A DNA stretch of 64,000 nucleotides from Pyrobaculum sp. WP30 (lineage in GTDB: Archaea > Thermoproteota > Thermoprotei > Thermoproteales > Thermoproteaceae). The position numbers and the translations under genes were made by a program. Shown here piece after piece: positions 43,027-51,674 of the stretch (position 1 is its first letter; each line of letters opens with the position of its first letter). Location: positions 1-64,000 of the forward strand of contig CP012158.1 in NCBI GenBank assembly GCA_001189275.1. The letters are read 5' to 3'. The notes beneath the pieces are model-generated. The model was given only the letters and a program-made list of their open reading frames with translations, did not search any database and was not told where the DNA came from.

Positions 43027-43341
43027 TTAGAGTAGTCTCATGTATTCTCTCGCCGCCGTGGTGAATGCCAGTAGCCCCTTTGGTCTGTATACCTCTCTCA
43101 TCTTGTCTTCGTATGTCTCGTATCGCTTAAATTCCAGTTCTAACCTGACCTCCTTCACCGAGCCGTTTTGGGCGCAGTACGCCTTTGGCGGGTTTAGTGA
43201 GAGGCACGCCTCAGAGCCGTCTCTTGCAACATACACCTCTACCATATACGGGTGGAGGATGCCCACATGTCTCTGTCTCACCACCTCCACCATCCACGGG
43301 AATTTACGCATAACCTTCGCTATTTCGACCAACCTATCCCC
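43027..43341 (-). pseudogene. Truncated repeat-family copy (C-terminal 103 codons)
   Basis: Encodes DRLVEIAKVMRKFPWMVEVV to the end (KGLLAFTTAAREYMRLL), closely matching the 21967 protein, with no stop within. Homology ends at CCTATCCC; the following CCTCA is shared with the 41.9-kb copy, then host sequence begins. Homology at the 3' side extends beyond the stop to about 42997. The frame runs on 34 codons into the psmB 5' region, so any product would be chimeric. The 410-bp gap between FKBP and psmB holds nothing else. Confidence 0.8.
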
Positions 43342-43387
43342 CTCACGAGGCGCCCAACATTTATAAGGCATTTTCAACATCTCCTCA

Positions 43388-43993
43388 ATGACCACTACCG
43401 TTGGAATAGCTGTGAAAGACGGCGTCGTCCTCGCCACAGACAAGAGGGTGACGGCGGGTTACTACATCGCCCATAAACGCGGGGAGAAGATCTGGAAGAT
43501 CGACGACCACGTGGCCGCCACCATGTCCGGCGGCGTCGCCGACCTCCAGTCGGTGCTGTCTTTCCTAACGCTACGTGCGCGGGAGTACAAGATGGAGTAC
43601 AAAAAGCCGATACCTATTCGCGCCTTGGTGAACTACGTGTCTCTTATCTTATTCTACTCCCGCCCCTACATATACCTAGTCCATTCGATAATAGGAGGGG
43701 TGGACGAGGAGGAGGGGGCCGTCCTATATATGACTGACTGGCTGGGCACCGTCACAAAGGAGAAGTACGTGGCGACGGGTAGCGGCTCGCCTTACGCCAT
43801 GGGCGCGCTTGAGGTCGGGTATCGGGAGGATTTAACCCTCGAGGACGCGGTCAACCTCGCCATAAAGGCTGTGAAAGCCGCCATCAGGAATGACCCAGGC
43901 TCCGGCGAGGGCATCGACGTAATCACCATTACAAAGAAGGAAGGCTTCAGGCGCGTCTTTACGGCTCAGCAGAAGGTTATCCTCCCGGAGTAG
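43388..43993 (+). CDS. psmB: Proteasome beta subunit
   Basis: 201-aa 20S proteasome beta subunit. MTTTVGIAVKDGVVLATDKR contains the N-terminal nucleophile threonine with practically no propeptide, the Asp and Lys (Lys of DKR) of the active site, and SGGVADLQ and GSGSPYAMG later. TATA ATTTATAAGG (43361-43370) is about 22 bp before the ATG and lies 20 bp from the end of the repeat remnant. Partner alpha genes are not in the window; a PAC2 chaperone gene is. Confidence 0.95.
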   Translation: MTTTVGIAVKDGVVLATDKRVTAGYYIAHKRGEKIWKIDDHVAATMSGGVADLQSVLSFLTLRAREYKMEYKKPIPIRALVNYVSLILFYSRPYIYLVHSIIGGVDEEEGAVLYMTDWLGTVTKEKYVATGSGSPYAMGALEVGYREDLTLEDAVNLAIKAVKAAIRNDPGSGEGIDVITITKKEGFRRVFTAQQKVILPE

Positions 43994-44033
43994 GCGCTGG
44001 GGAAAGATAAAAACCTATCACATCTCGTGATAT

Positions 44034-45299
44034 ATGCAGATCGAGGACTTGTGGATACGGAAAACCTTTACCGGCCGCGGAGACGTCACAGTCGAGGTGG
44101 AGCTGACGGCGGAGGATCCGTCGAGCGGCGAGGTTTTGGTTTCCAGAGCCGCGGCTCCCGCGGGCGCGTCTAGGGGCGCCAACGAGGTTGCTTACTTCCC
44201 CGAGGGCGGCGTAGACGCCGCCTTGGCCGCGTTTGAGAAGCTCGTGGCGCCGGAGGTTGTGGGGCTCGACGTCACTGAGGCGTATGCGGTAGACGGCAAG
44301 CTTGAGGAGGTCGACGGCACCCCCCGGTTTGAGCGCATCGGGGGCGCGGTTGCTATAGCGACTTCTCTCGCCGCGGCTGAGGCCGGCGCGGCGGCGTTGG
44401 GCATCCCGCTTTTCAGGTTTCTCGGCGGTGCATATGCGAGGAAGTTGCCTCTGCCCCTCGGCAACGTCATAGGCGGCGGCAAACACAGCAGGGGGCTGGG
44501 CCCCGACATACAGGAATTCCTCGTCATCCCGCTCAACCCGCCGGATATCTTCACGGCAGTTTACGCCAACGTGGAGGTTCATAAAAAGACGTTGAAACAC
44601 ATCCTGAAGGTAGACAGCTCCTTTACAGGCGGCAAGAACGACGAGGGGGCTTGGACCCCGCGCATTTCCTCACGTACGGCCCTGAAGATCCTGAAGGAGG
44701 TTGCCTCTGAGGTCGGCGGAGAGCTGGGCATCGAGATGGGGCTCGGCGTTGACGTCGCCGCGTCGAGCCTCTGGAATGGGGAGAGGTACATCTACAGGAA
44801 CGAGGGGGCCGAGAGGGGGCCCCGGGAACAACTGGAGCTTGTGGGGAAGCTGATCGAGGAGTTTGACTTAGTATATGTGGAGGATCCCTTTCACGAGGAG
44901 GACTTTCAAGCATTTGCCGAGTTGACCGACAAGTATAGAGACAGGCTGATTGTAGGCGACGACCTCTTCGTGACGAACCCGAAGCGTATAGAAGAGGGCG
45001 GAAAGCTCAAGGCCGCCACTGGGGTCATAATTAAGCCTGACCAGATAGGGACCCTCCTCCGGGCTTACCAAGCGGTGGCCGTTGCGAGAGAATACGGCAT
45101 AAGACCCGTGGTCTCGCACCGCTCGGGAGACACCGAATACAGAACGCTTGCACACATAGCGGTGGGGTTCGGGGCTGAGGTGATAAAAACCGGCATCATG
45201 GGCGGCGAGAGGACGGCCAAGCTGAACGAGCTCATCAGGATAGGCGACTACCTGGGGAAGTGGGCTGTCCTTTCCCAAATCAGCTCCGGTCGGCGGTAA
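44034..45299 (+). CDS. eno: Enolase
   Basis: 421-aa 2-phosphoglycerate dehydratase of glycolysis and gluconeogenesis. Landmarks: RAAAPAGASRGANEV near residue 42, GNVIGGGKHS near 145, YVEDPFHEEDF near 280, the catalytic-lysine segment IIKPDQIGTL near 340 and VVSHRSGDTEY near 363. TATA GATAAAAACC (44006-44015) is 24 bp before the ATG. Length is normal. Confidence 0.96.
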   Translation: MQIEDLWIRKTFTGRGDVTVEVELTAEDPSSGEVLVSRAAAPAGASRGANEVAYFPEGGVDAALAAFEKLVAPEVVGLDVTEAYAVDGKLEEVDGTPRFERIGGAVAIATSLAAAEAGAAALGIPLFRFLGGAYARKLPLPLGNVIGGGKHSRGLGPDIQEFLVIPLNPPDIFTAVYANVEVHKKTLKHILKVDSSFTGGKNDEGAWTPRISSRTALKILKEVASEVGGELGIEMGLGVDVAASSLWNGERYIYRNEGAERGPREQLELVGKLIEEFDLVYVEDPFHEEDFQAFAELTDKYRDRLIVGDDLFVTNPKRIEEGGKLKAATGVIIKPDQIGTLLRAYQAVAVAREYGIRPVVSHRSGDTEYRTLAHIAVGFGAEVIKTGIMGGERTAKLNELIRIGDYLGKWAVLSQISSGRR

Positions 45300-45332
45300 A
45301 CAACGTATTTTAATACAAGCCAACGGGGTTGT

Positions 45333-45749
45333 GTGGGGGTTCGCGTAAAGACGCGTATTTGGGTTGATAAGGAAGGTCACGAGCTCATGGGCCCCGGCAT
45401 TTACAACATTTTGAAGGCGCTGGAGGAGACGGGGTCTATAGCATCAGCCGCAAGGAGACTTGGCTACTCCTATAAATTCATCTGGACATATATCAAGAAG
45501 CTTGAGGACGTGCTGGGCGTCCCGCTCGTGGAGTCGCGCCGCGGAGGCAAGGAGCGGGGCGTGACGGAGCTCACAGAGATCGGCAAGCTTCTGCTGAACT
45601 ACTACGAGTCGATGAGCAGAGAGGTGGAACAGGTGGCTAAGACGTGGGAGGCAAAGTTCTCGGAGTTGCTGTCCGCCCTGGAGCAGTACAAGTCCGAGCA
45701 GGCGCAGGGGGAGGGCGAGGAGGAGATTCCCTACTACGAGGAGGAGTAG
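45333..45749 (+). CDS. ModE-like winged-helix regulator
   Basis: 138-aa protein. Residues 1-100 match the N-terminal DNA-binding domain of ModE: MGPGIYNILKALEETGSIAS, ARRLGYSYKFIWTYIKKLED and RRGGKERGVTELTEIG. The molybdate-binding (TOBE) domains of full-length ModE are absent; the tail is acidic (EGEEEIPYYEEE). It converges with moaA (16-bp overlap), supporting a link to molybdenum or tungsten metabolism. GTG 45333 follows TATA TATTTTAATAC (45306-45316) by about 22 bp. Confidence 0.85.
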   Translation: MGVRVKTRIWVDKEGHELMGPGIYNILKALEETGSIASAARRLGYSYKFIWTYIKKLEDVLGVPLVESRRGGKERGVTELTEIGKLLLNYYESMSREVEQVAKTWEAKFSELLSALEQYKSEQAQGEGEEEIPYYEEE

Positions 45750-46666
45750 AGCTTGAACCGCGGCTCCCGCTGGGCTAATGCGCTTCTAACGGCGTACAGC
45801 AACCCCTCGACGTCTCTGTTCCTGATGTGCGGCAACAGGTCCACGGCGGGCTCTGCGTAGATACACGTCTTGAGCTTCCCGTCGCTTGTGAGCCTCATGG
45901 TGGAGCAACCGTTGCAGAAGGTCGGGTTGCGGTAGTTTTTAATAAGTTCTATGGAGACGCCGCCTAGAATAAACACAGGTCTGTTGTGGAGCTCTTTCCT
46001 GAGCCCAACAGGCCTCCCCCCCAACTCTGCGATGGTTTTTGCGACGGTTTCCACCGGCTCGTAGAACTGGTTGAACACATCTGCGCCTTGTCCGCTGGGC
46101 ATGAGCTCTATGAACTGCAGAGATGCCCCCAGCAATGAGGCGAGCTTGACGAGTTCCTTAACGCTTTTCCTGTCTGTGTTAAGTTCTCTCAGCACAACAG
46201 CGTTGAGCTTTATCGATATGCCGAGCTCCCTGCTTTTGAAGAGGCCGCGTAGAACCTCGTTGAGGAAGCCGGGCTGGGCTCCTGTGATTTTTGAGTACTT
46301 ATCGGGCTCCACGGTGTGTACCGACACGTTTACTCTACGCAGTCCGGCGGCGCTCAGCCTCTCCGCCCACCTCCTCAGCAAGTAGCCGTTGGTAGTCAAC
46401 GTGACTGGGGCTCCGGCCTTCGCTATATTCGCCACCACTAGGTCTATATCGCGTCTCAGAAGCGGCTCGCCCCCCGTTATTTTGAAGTCGGCAACGCCGA
46501 AAGAGGCAAAAACCGACGAGACGAATCCGTAGTCCTCCGCGGTTAGGTAAGCCCCTTGTCGCCTAAATTGACCCTCGAAGTGGCAAAAGACGCAGTTGTA
46601 GTTGCACTCGTCGTTGACCACGTACCGAACTTTCAGGAACGGCCTCCCGTATCTGTCAAACAACAC
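45734..46666 (-). CDS. moaA: GTP 3',8-cyclase MoaA
   Basis: 310-aa radical-SAM enzyme starting molybdenum cofactor synthesis from GTP. The SAM cluster CNYNCVFC is near residue 17, GGEPLLRRD near 61, and the second cluster's cysteines are in CNGCSTMRLTSDGKLKTC near 250. The expected C-terminal RR/GG tail is replaced by FKLYSSS. GTG 46666 follows TATTTAAT (minus strand, 46693-46686) by 24 bp. An inverted repeat (46702-46720) lies just upstream. Confidence 0.92.
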   Translation of the reverse strand: MLFDRYGRPFLKVRYVVNDECNYNCVFCHFEGQFRRQGAYLTAEDYGFVSSVFASFGVADFKITGGEPLLRRDIDLVVANIAKAGAPVTLTTNGYLLRRWAERLSAAGLRRVNVSVHTVEPDKYSKITGAQPGFLNEVLRGLFKSRELGISIKLNAVVLRELNTDRKSVKELVKLASLLGASLQFIELMPSGQGADVFNQFYEPVETVAKTIAELGGRPVGLRKELHNRPVFILGGVSIELIKNYRNPTFCNGCSTMRLTSDGKLKTCIYAEPAVDLLPHIRNRDVEGLLYAVRSALAQREPRFKLYSSS

Positions 46667-46701
46667 CGACTCCTCTCGAATAGCAGATTAAATACATTAA
46701 C

Positions 46702-46720
46702 CGTTTACGTCTACTAAACG
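46702..46720. promoter_or_regulatory. Inverted repeat between moaA and kinase promoters
   Basis: CGTTTA-N7-TAAACG lies directly upstream of both the moaA TATA (minus) and the kinase TATA (plus, about 46724-46732). The shape is like a ModE half-site pair, and a ModE-like gene is nearby, but six-base arms can arise by chance. Confidence 0.3.
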
Positions 46721-46752
46721 TATACTTATATCTCTGCGTTTCTCAGTTACCG

Positions 46753-48207
46753 GTGTGGGACACGTTGACAGCGGCGCCGGCACTTCTAGCCGCGGTGTTC
46801 GGCTGGCGGCTCTATAGACACTACGTAGCCTTGTTGTGGGCCGTGTTCGCCGCGTCCCTGTTAATTCTTTCTGTGGACCACGTGGCGGTTTTTGCGAATT
46901 CTTTGTTGGTGGCGCTGGTTTCTTCCAGAGCGCTGTTTGATAGATATAAAAACATTATAATGATCATGTTTGTTATTGCAGTTATAGTCAAGATTTTCTT
47001 ATTTACAGAGTACTACTTGGATGAAAGGTTTATATATATATACTATATTGTAGATGGCGTGTTTACAGGTTTGTCCATGTTTTTAATGTACCTATATACC
47101 TTTAAGCCGCCTAGACTAGATCGTGCATATTGGTTGCTGGTGCCGGCGGCCGTCCTATCGTCGACGCCTTCCATATCGGTGTCTATAGTTGCAGGTAGCG
47201 TGTTGGCCCTAGTGGATGCATCGCCTTTGTTTGCGGCGTCTGTGGTTGCGCTTAATGCGGCGTATTTACTAGCGGCTGGAGACCCCCTGGGGCTTGTTGC
47301 CACTGCCGCGTTTGTCCTGACCTACGTACTGACATATAAAAGGGTGCTGTACCTCTCGCCTATAGCCCCCGTGGGGTGGCTCTATTCCTGGCTGGGCGGC
47401 AGATATAAGGTAATCAAGCTCCTGGGGGTTGGCGGGTTTAGCTACGTCATAGCGGTGAGGCAGAGGAGGGCCGTCTACGCGGCGAAGATACTACGCTACG
47501 TGGACGACTACGGCTCTCCGCTGGCCGGCGATGAGGGTATACTGCGCATATTTGGCCAAGAGATGAATAGATACCTGGAGATAGAGTCGGACTACGTGGT
47601 GAAGGCCTACGAGGTCTATCTGCCCGCGGTTGGGTACAGAGACGTTGCTCAGTATCTAAAAAACCCGCCGTATATTCTGCTGGAGTACATGGAGGGGGGC
47701 ACGCTTAGAGATCTGCTGAGAACCGCCAGGTGGTTGCCGGCGGGGCAGGTGGTGGAGCTGTTTAGACAGCTGGCCCAAGGCCTCTACGACATCCACAGGC
47801 ATAACGTGGTTCACCTAGATATCAAACCTGAAAACATCATGTTTACCAGGGACAGGGGGACGGCGAAAATAGGCGATATGGGCATCGCGAAGGTGGTGAG
47901 CGGGGGATACGTGCGCAGTAGCTACATGTCGCCTGCCTACGCGGCGCCGGAGGTGAAGAGGGGGATGGCGACTTTTGCGTCTGATATATACTCGCTCGGC
48001 TGCGTAATATACGAAGCCGCCACAGGCATAAACCCTAACGTCTTTGTGGAAAACGGATACCAAATTCCGCCGCCGAGCGCCTACAACGCCGAGGTGCCCC
48101 CGTGGCTTGACGAAATACTGCTCAAGATGTTGCGCCTAGACTCGGCAGAAAGGCCCACAGCCGCCGAGCTAGTTACGTTTTTAAGGAAGACGGTTGGCGG
48201 GGGGTGA
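46753..48207 (+). CDS. Membrane Ser/Thr protein kinase
   Basis: 484-aa Hanks-type kinase. Residues 1-200 contain about seven TM helices; the kinase domain fills 215-480. The glycine loop is LGVGGFSYVIAV, the ATP lysine is in VYAAKILRY, the catalytic loop is HLDIKPEN (HLD for HRD), and the metal loop is DMG instead of DFG. SPAYAAPEV is the activation end. GTG 46753 follows a TATA by about 23 bp. The start of the FHA gene overlaps its stop, so kinase and phosphothreonine reader are coupled. Confidence 0.92.
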   Translation: MWDTLTAAPALLAAVFGWRLYRHYVALLWAVFAASLLILSVDHVAVFANSLLVALVSSRALFDRYKNIIMIMFVIAVIVKIFLFTEYYLDERFIYIYYIVDGVFTGLSMFLMYLYTFKPPRLDRAYWLLVPAAVLSSTPSISVSIVAGSVLALVDASPLFAASVVALNAAYLLAAGDPLGLVATAAFVLTYVLTYKRVLYLSPIAPVGWLYSWLGGRYKVIKLLGVGGFSYVIAVRQRRAVYAAKILRYVDDYGSPLAGDEGILRIFGQEMNRYLEIESDYVVKAYEVYLPAVGYRDVAQYLKNPPYILLEYMEGGTLRDLLRTARWLPAGQVVELFRQLAQGLYDIHRHNVVHLDIKPENIMFTRDRGTAKIGDMGIAKVVSGGYVRSSYMSPAYAAPEVKRGMATFASDIYSLGCVIYEAATGINPNVFVENGYQIPPPSAYNAEVPPWLDEILLKMLRLDSAERPTAAELVTFLRKTVGGG

Positions 48208-48662
48208 TGCCTTGGAGATGCCCTGTATGCGGCACAGAGAACCGCGACGATGTTTTGACGTGCAAGGTCTGCGGCGCCTACAAGCCTGAAGCCACCACGA
48301 GGAAGACGGCGCAGATAAAAGAATCCATCTCTGCTTCTTTGGTCGTTGAGGTTCTTGAAAGCCCAGTCGAATCCCTTGTGGGTAGGCGTTTCGAGTTCAA
48401 GGTAGGCACGCCGGGAGCCGTAATCTCGGTGGGCAGAGCCGTGGAGAACCAGGTAATTGTGCCGGACCCCGCCGTGTCGAGAAGGCACCTGCGCCTCATC
48501 GTTACTTCAAACGGCGTCGTCGTGGAGGACTTGGGCAGTAGCAACGGGACGTATCTTGTGGAAGGGGGAGGGGAGCGTCTGGTAAAGGTGGAGAACGTAG
48601 GTAGGCAAGCCGTCGTGAGGGTGGGAGGCACCAAGCTGAGGATAGCCCTCCTCCCTTCTTGA
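48204..48662 (+). CDS. FHA-domain protein with zinc ribbon
   Basis: 152-aa protein. An N-terminal zinc ribbon (CPVCGT and CKVCGA, residues 6-25) and a linker precede a FHA domain: VISVGRAVENQVIVPDPAVS, RRHLRLIV and GSSNGTYLV, the complete phosphothreonine-binding signature. GTG 48204 or ATG 48207 starts it, overlapping the kinase stop. It is the likely substrate or reader of the adjacent kinase. Confidence 0.92.
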   Translation: MMPWRCPVCGTENRDDVLTCKVCGAYKPEATTRKTAQIKESISASLVVEVLESPVESLVGRRFEFKVGTPGAVISVGRAVENQVIVPDPAVSRRHLRLIVTSNGVVVEDLGSSNGTYLVEGGGERLVKVENVGRQAVVRVGGTKLRIALLPS

Positions 48663-48697
48663 AAAAACTTATTAACCCTACTATTGGCGCAGTTCGT

Positions 48698-49324
48698 ATG
48701 TCAGAGGAGATGCAGTATGAGTATTTAGTGCCGCTGGAGAAGTACCTAAGCGCCGGCGTGAGGCTGGGGACCCGCCTTTCTAATAAATACCTGGAGGACA
48801 GAGGCTTTATATTTGCCGTGAGACCTGACGGGCTCAGGATTTTTGACATAAAGAAGATCGACGAGCGTCTAAAAATCGCGGCCAAGTTAATCGCGAGGTA
48901 TCAGCCTGACCGGATACTGGTGCACACCACAAGACCTTACGGCTTCAAGCCTGTACAGATGTTCTGCAAATTCGTGGGGTGCAAGTCCTTGACTGGACGC
49001 TTCATTCCGGGCACGTTGACAAACCCCAATCTTCCGCATTACCAAGAGGCCGATCTCCTCTTTGTGGTGGACCCGAGACTAGACGCGCAGGCGGTTGCTG
49101 AGGCCGCCAAGATGGGCATCCCAGTCGTCGCGCTGGTCGACACAGACACGCCGCATCAGTACATAGACTTCATGATCCCCTGCAACAACAAAGGCAGGAA
49201 GAGCCTCGCGCTGATCTTCTGGATACTAGCCCGGCAGGTGTTGAGAGAAAGAGGCGAGCTGAAGCCTGACCAAGACCTCCCAGTGCCGCCGGAGGAGTTC
49301 GAAACGCGGCTGGTGCAGACCTAG
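48698..49324 (+). CDS. rps2: 30S ribosomal protein S2
   Basis: 208-aa small-subunit protein. Landmarks: YLVPLEKYLSAGVRLGTRLS at the N-terminus, RFIPGTLTNP near 108, PDLL-type ADLLFVVDPRLDAQAVAEA near 121 and ALVDTDTPHQYIDFMIPCNN near 150. ATG 48698 (MSEEMQYEY) is chosen over an upstream in-frame TTG, with a TATA-like ACTTATTAA (48666-48674) about 28 bp upstream. An internal 25-bp stretch (49017-49041) is repeated exactly downstream at 49428. Confidence 0.95.
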   Translation: MSEEMQYEYLVPLEKYLSAGVRLGTRLSNKYLEDRGFIFAVRPDGLRIFDIKKIDERLKIAAKLIARYQPDRILVHTTRPYGFKPVQMFCKFVGCKSLTGRFIPGTLTNPNLPHYQEADLLFVVDPRLDAQAVAEAAKMGIPVVALVDTDTPHQYIDFMIPCNNKGRKSLALIFWILARQVLRERGELKPDQDLPVPPEEFETRLVQT

Positions 49325-49361
49325 TCTTTCTTATCGCGGTCTTCTCGCCTAAAGCGTAGTA

Positions 49362-49421
49362 GCCCGCTTCGCCGAGCTTGCAGACGCCATAGAGAAGTGG
49401 CTAGAGGAGACGGGCCGATGA
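49362..49421 (+). pseudogene. paREP2b 3'-terminal fragment
   Basis: Sixty bp encode RFAELADAIEKWLEETGR and a stop, the normal end of paREP2b proteins seen at 23.6 kb. The upstream part of the element is gone. It is followed within 6 bp by a duplicated piece of rps2. Confidence 0.85.
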
Positions 49422-49427
49422 ACGCGC

Positions 49428-49452
49428 TGACAAACCCCAATCTTCCGCATTA
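49428..49452 (+). repeat. Exact 25-bp duplication of internal rps2 sequence
   Basis: Identical to 49017-49041 inside rps2 (begins TGACAAACCCC, ends TTCCGCATTA). It sits between the paREP2b tail and the TATA box of the MEMO gene, and its last bases run into that promoter. Confidence 0.95.
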
Positions 49453-49485
49453 TAAGACTTATAACTACGTAGACGTATTTACGTG

Positions 49486-50331
49486 ATGCGGGTAAGAAAG
49501 CCGGCTGTTGCTGGGTATTTTTACGAGTCCGACAGAGAGGAGCTTCTACAACAGCTGGACTGGGCTATGAAGCACGAGTTAGGCGCCAAGGCTTTGCAAC
49601 TCCCAAAGCTTGGAGCCGACGTGTTGGGGGGCGTGGCGCCTCACGCCGGGTATATGTACTCCGGGCCCGTGGCTACGTGGATATATTCGGCGTTGGCGGG
49701 GTTCGGGAAGCCTGACGTCTTTGTGGTGGTGGGCCCTAACCACTACGGAATCGGGGCGCCGGTCGCTGTAATGAAGTCTGGCGTGTGGGAGACCCCGCTG
49801 GGACGCGTGGAAATAGACGAAGAGCTTGCCGAGAGGATAATGTCCCGCTACAAAGAGATCGAGGATGATGCCCACGCCTTTTCTAAGGAACATTCTGTGG
49901 AGGTCCAGATACCGTTTATACAGTACTACTTCGGAGACGTAAAGATCGTGCCTATAGTGATGTGGAGGCAGACGCTGTCGATGTCTCGAGAGCTCGGAAG
50001 AGCCATCGCCGCGGCTATTAAGGAGTACGGGAAGAAGGTGTATGTAGTAGCCAGTAGCGACTTCAACCACTACGAGCCGCACGACGTCACCGTGAGGAAG
50101 GACGACATAGCGATCAGCAAGATACTGAAGCTGGACGAGGCGGGGCTGTTCGAGGCGGCGTCTAAATTCGACATCTCCATATGCGGAATAGGGCCCATAG
50201 CATCTCTTATAACGGCCGCCAAGGAGCTTGGATACAACAACGTGGCTTTGTTGAAACACGCAACATCAGGCGACACCAGCGGCTACAGAGATGAGACAGT
50301 TGGATACGCCAGCATAATCTTTTACAGCTAA
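49486..50331 (+). CDS. MEMO1-family protein
   Basis: 281-aa protein of the MEMO family, related to class III extradiol dioxygenases. Landmarks: [17 protein letters not shown] at the N-terminus, [15 protein letters not shown] near residue 46, VVGPNHYG near 78, [10 protein letters not shown] near 136, SSDFNHYEP near 188 and [11 protein letters not shown] near 258. These carry the metal-site histidines. TATA CTTATAAC (49459-49466) is about 23 bp before ATG 49486; GTG 49483 directly precedes it. AMMECR1, its frequent partner, is at 5.1 kb. Confidence 0.93.
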   Translation: MRVRKPAVAGYFYESDREELLQQLDWAMKHELGAKALQLPKLGADVLGGVAPHAGYMYSGPVATWIYSALAGFGKPDVFVVVGPNHYGIGAPVAVMKSGVWETPLGRVEIDEELAERIMSRYKEIEDDAHAFSKEHSVEVQIPFIQYYFGDVKIVPIVMWRQTLSMSRELGRAIAAAIKEYGKKVYVVASSDFNHYEPHDVTVRKDDIAISKILKLDEAGLFEAASKFDISICGIGPIASLITAAKELGYNNVALLKHATSGDTSGYRDETVGYASIIFYS

Positions 50332-51674
50332 AACTTAACCTTCACAAGGTGGACCCCGCCTCTAATGCCGTAAGTCGCCACGAAAGGCCCAGTTTGTCTG
50401 GTTGCAATCAGCTTCTCCAAGCCGTCTTCGTACCCCTCGGCCGGTATGTGCATTGGCTGTAGAGCCCATACCAGAGACAAGACGCGGGCCGTCTTCATGC
50501 TAGGGGTGCCCACGTAGACCGCCCGCAACGGCCTAAACTTGGCTATTCTCCTCGCCAAAGTGCCCGTCATGCTGTATACCAGAATATCTGCGCCTAGGTC
50601 GTTTGCCAGCTCCACAAGCCCCTTCGCGAATCGGTCTCGGGTGTTTTGAGGAGGCGGGAGCTGGGCTACGTTGTACTCCACTCTATCTAAGATCTTAGAC
50701 AGCCATTTAGCGGTCTCGAGCGGGTATTTGCCGCTTGCCGTTTCGTTGGTGAGCCACAGACTGTCCACCCCGGCAGAGGCGGTGGCGAATACGTCGTGTA
50801 CCTCCGCCCTGGTTGGGGTGGGCGAGTTCTGCATGGAGTCCAGCAACTGGGTGGCCACGGCGACCGGCTTGCCGTATTTCAGAGAGGTTGATATGATCCT
50901 CCTCTGCGCCAGAGGCAACCCGTCTAGGCCGTGGTGCAGGCCCAAGTCGCCTCTAGCCACCACGATGTAATCTCCGCATTGGGCCAGCTCCTCTATGTTG
51001 TCCACCGCCCCCCGAGTCTCTATCTTAACGGTGACTTGAGCGTCGAACCCCAGCTCGCCCAGCACGGTCTTAACGCTGTCAACATCTTTACAGCTCCTGG
51101 CGAGGCTTACGGAGACGTAGTCCACTTCTTGGCTCATCTGCGAAATGTTTCTCAAAGCCGCAACATCTTCGTCAGCGGGGAGAGACACATCGTAGTCCTT
51201 CCCCTCCACAACCACGGCCTTCCCGCTGGTCACAGTCCCGCTCGACTCCGCCGCTGCAACTACCGCATCTACCCCGGCCTCCTCCACCTTAAGCCTCAGC
51301 TTCCCGTCCAACATCAAAACGACGTCTCCACGCTCTACGACTTGGAAAAAAGCCCTCGCTGGTATAGGTATATAGCTTCCGTCGGCTTCCTCTCCCAGCC
51401 TAAACACCACCCTGTCTCCGGGTTCCACCGCAACTGGAGGCGTCTTTCCCACCCGTATGCTTGGGCCCTTCAGGTCTACGAGGACGGCTACGACGCGCCC
51501 CCTAGCTCTTTCGTAGGTCCTCACGGCGTGTATCCGCGCCCTAACCTCCTCTGGGCTTGCATGAGCCAAGTTGATGCGTACGCCGTCGACTAGGTCGAGT
51601 AGTCGCGTCAACTCGTCAAGCGGCAAGGAGTCGGTGGAAGGGCCCAGGGTGGCGACCCGCTTCGTGAGAGTCAC
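50328..51674 (-). CDS. pyk: Pyruvate kinase
   Basis: 448-aa glycolytic enzyme, PEP to pyruvate with ATP formation. Landmarks: [12 protein letters not shown] with the N-terminal substrate site, [12 protein letters not shown] near 33, [13 protein letters not shown] near 64, [15 protein letters not shown] with the catalytic Lys near 215, [10 protein letters not shown] near 242 and [14 protein letters not shown] near 310. Its ATG overlaps the FttA stop (ATGA), and its stop overlaps the MEMO gene by 4 bp tail to tail. Confidence 0.95.
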   Translation of the reverse strand: MTLTKRVATLGPSTDSLPLDELTRLLDLVDGVRINLAHASPEEVRARIHAVRTYERARGRVVAVLVDLKGPSIRVGKTPPVAVEPGDRVVFRLGEEADGSYIPIPARAFFQVVERGDVVLMLDGKLRLKVEEAGVDAVVAAAESSGTVTSGKAVVVEGKDYDVSLPADEDVAALRNISQMSQEVDYVSVSLARSCKDVDSVKTVLGELGFDAQVTVKIETRGAVDNIEELAQCGDYIVVARGDLGLHHGLDGLPLAQRRIISTSLKYGKPVAVATQLLDSMQNSPTPTRAEVHDVFATASAGVDSLWLTNETASGKYPLETAKWLSKILDRVEYNVAQLPPPQNTRDRFAKGLVELANDLGADILVYSMTGTLARRIAKFRPLRAVYVGTPSMKTARVLSLVWALQPMHIPAEGYEDGLEKLIATRQTGPFVATYGIRGGVHLVKVKF

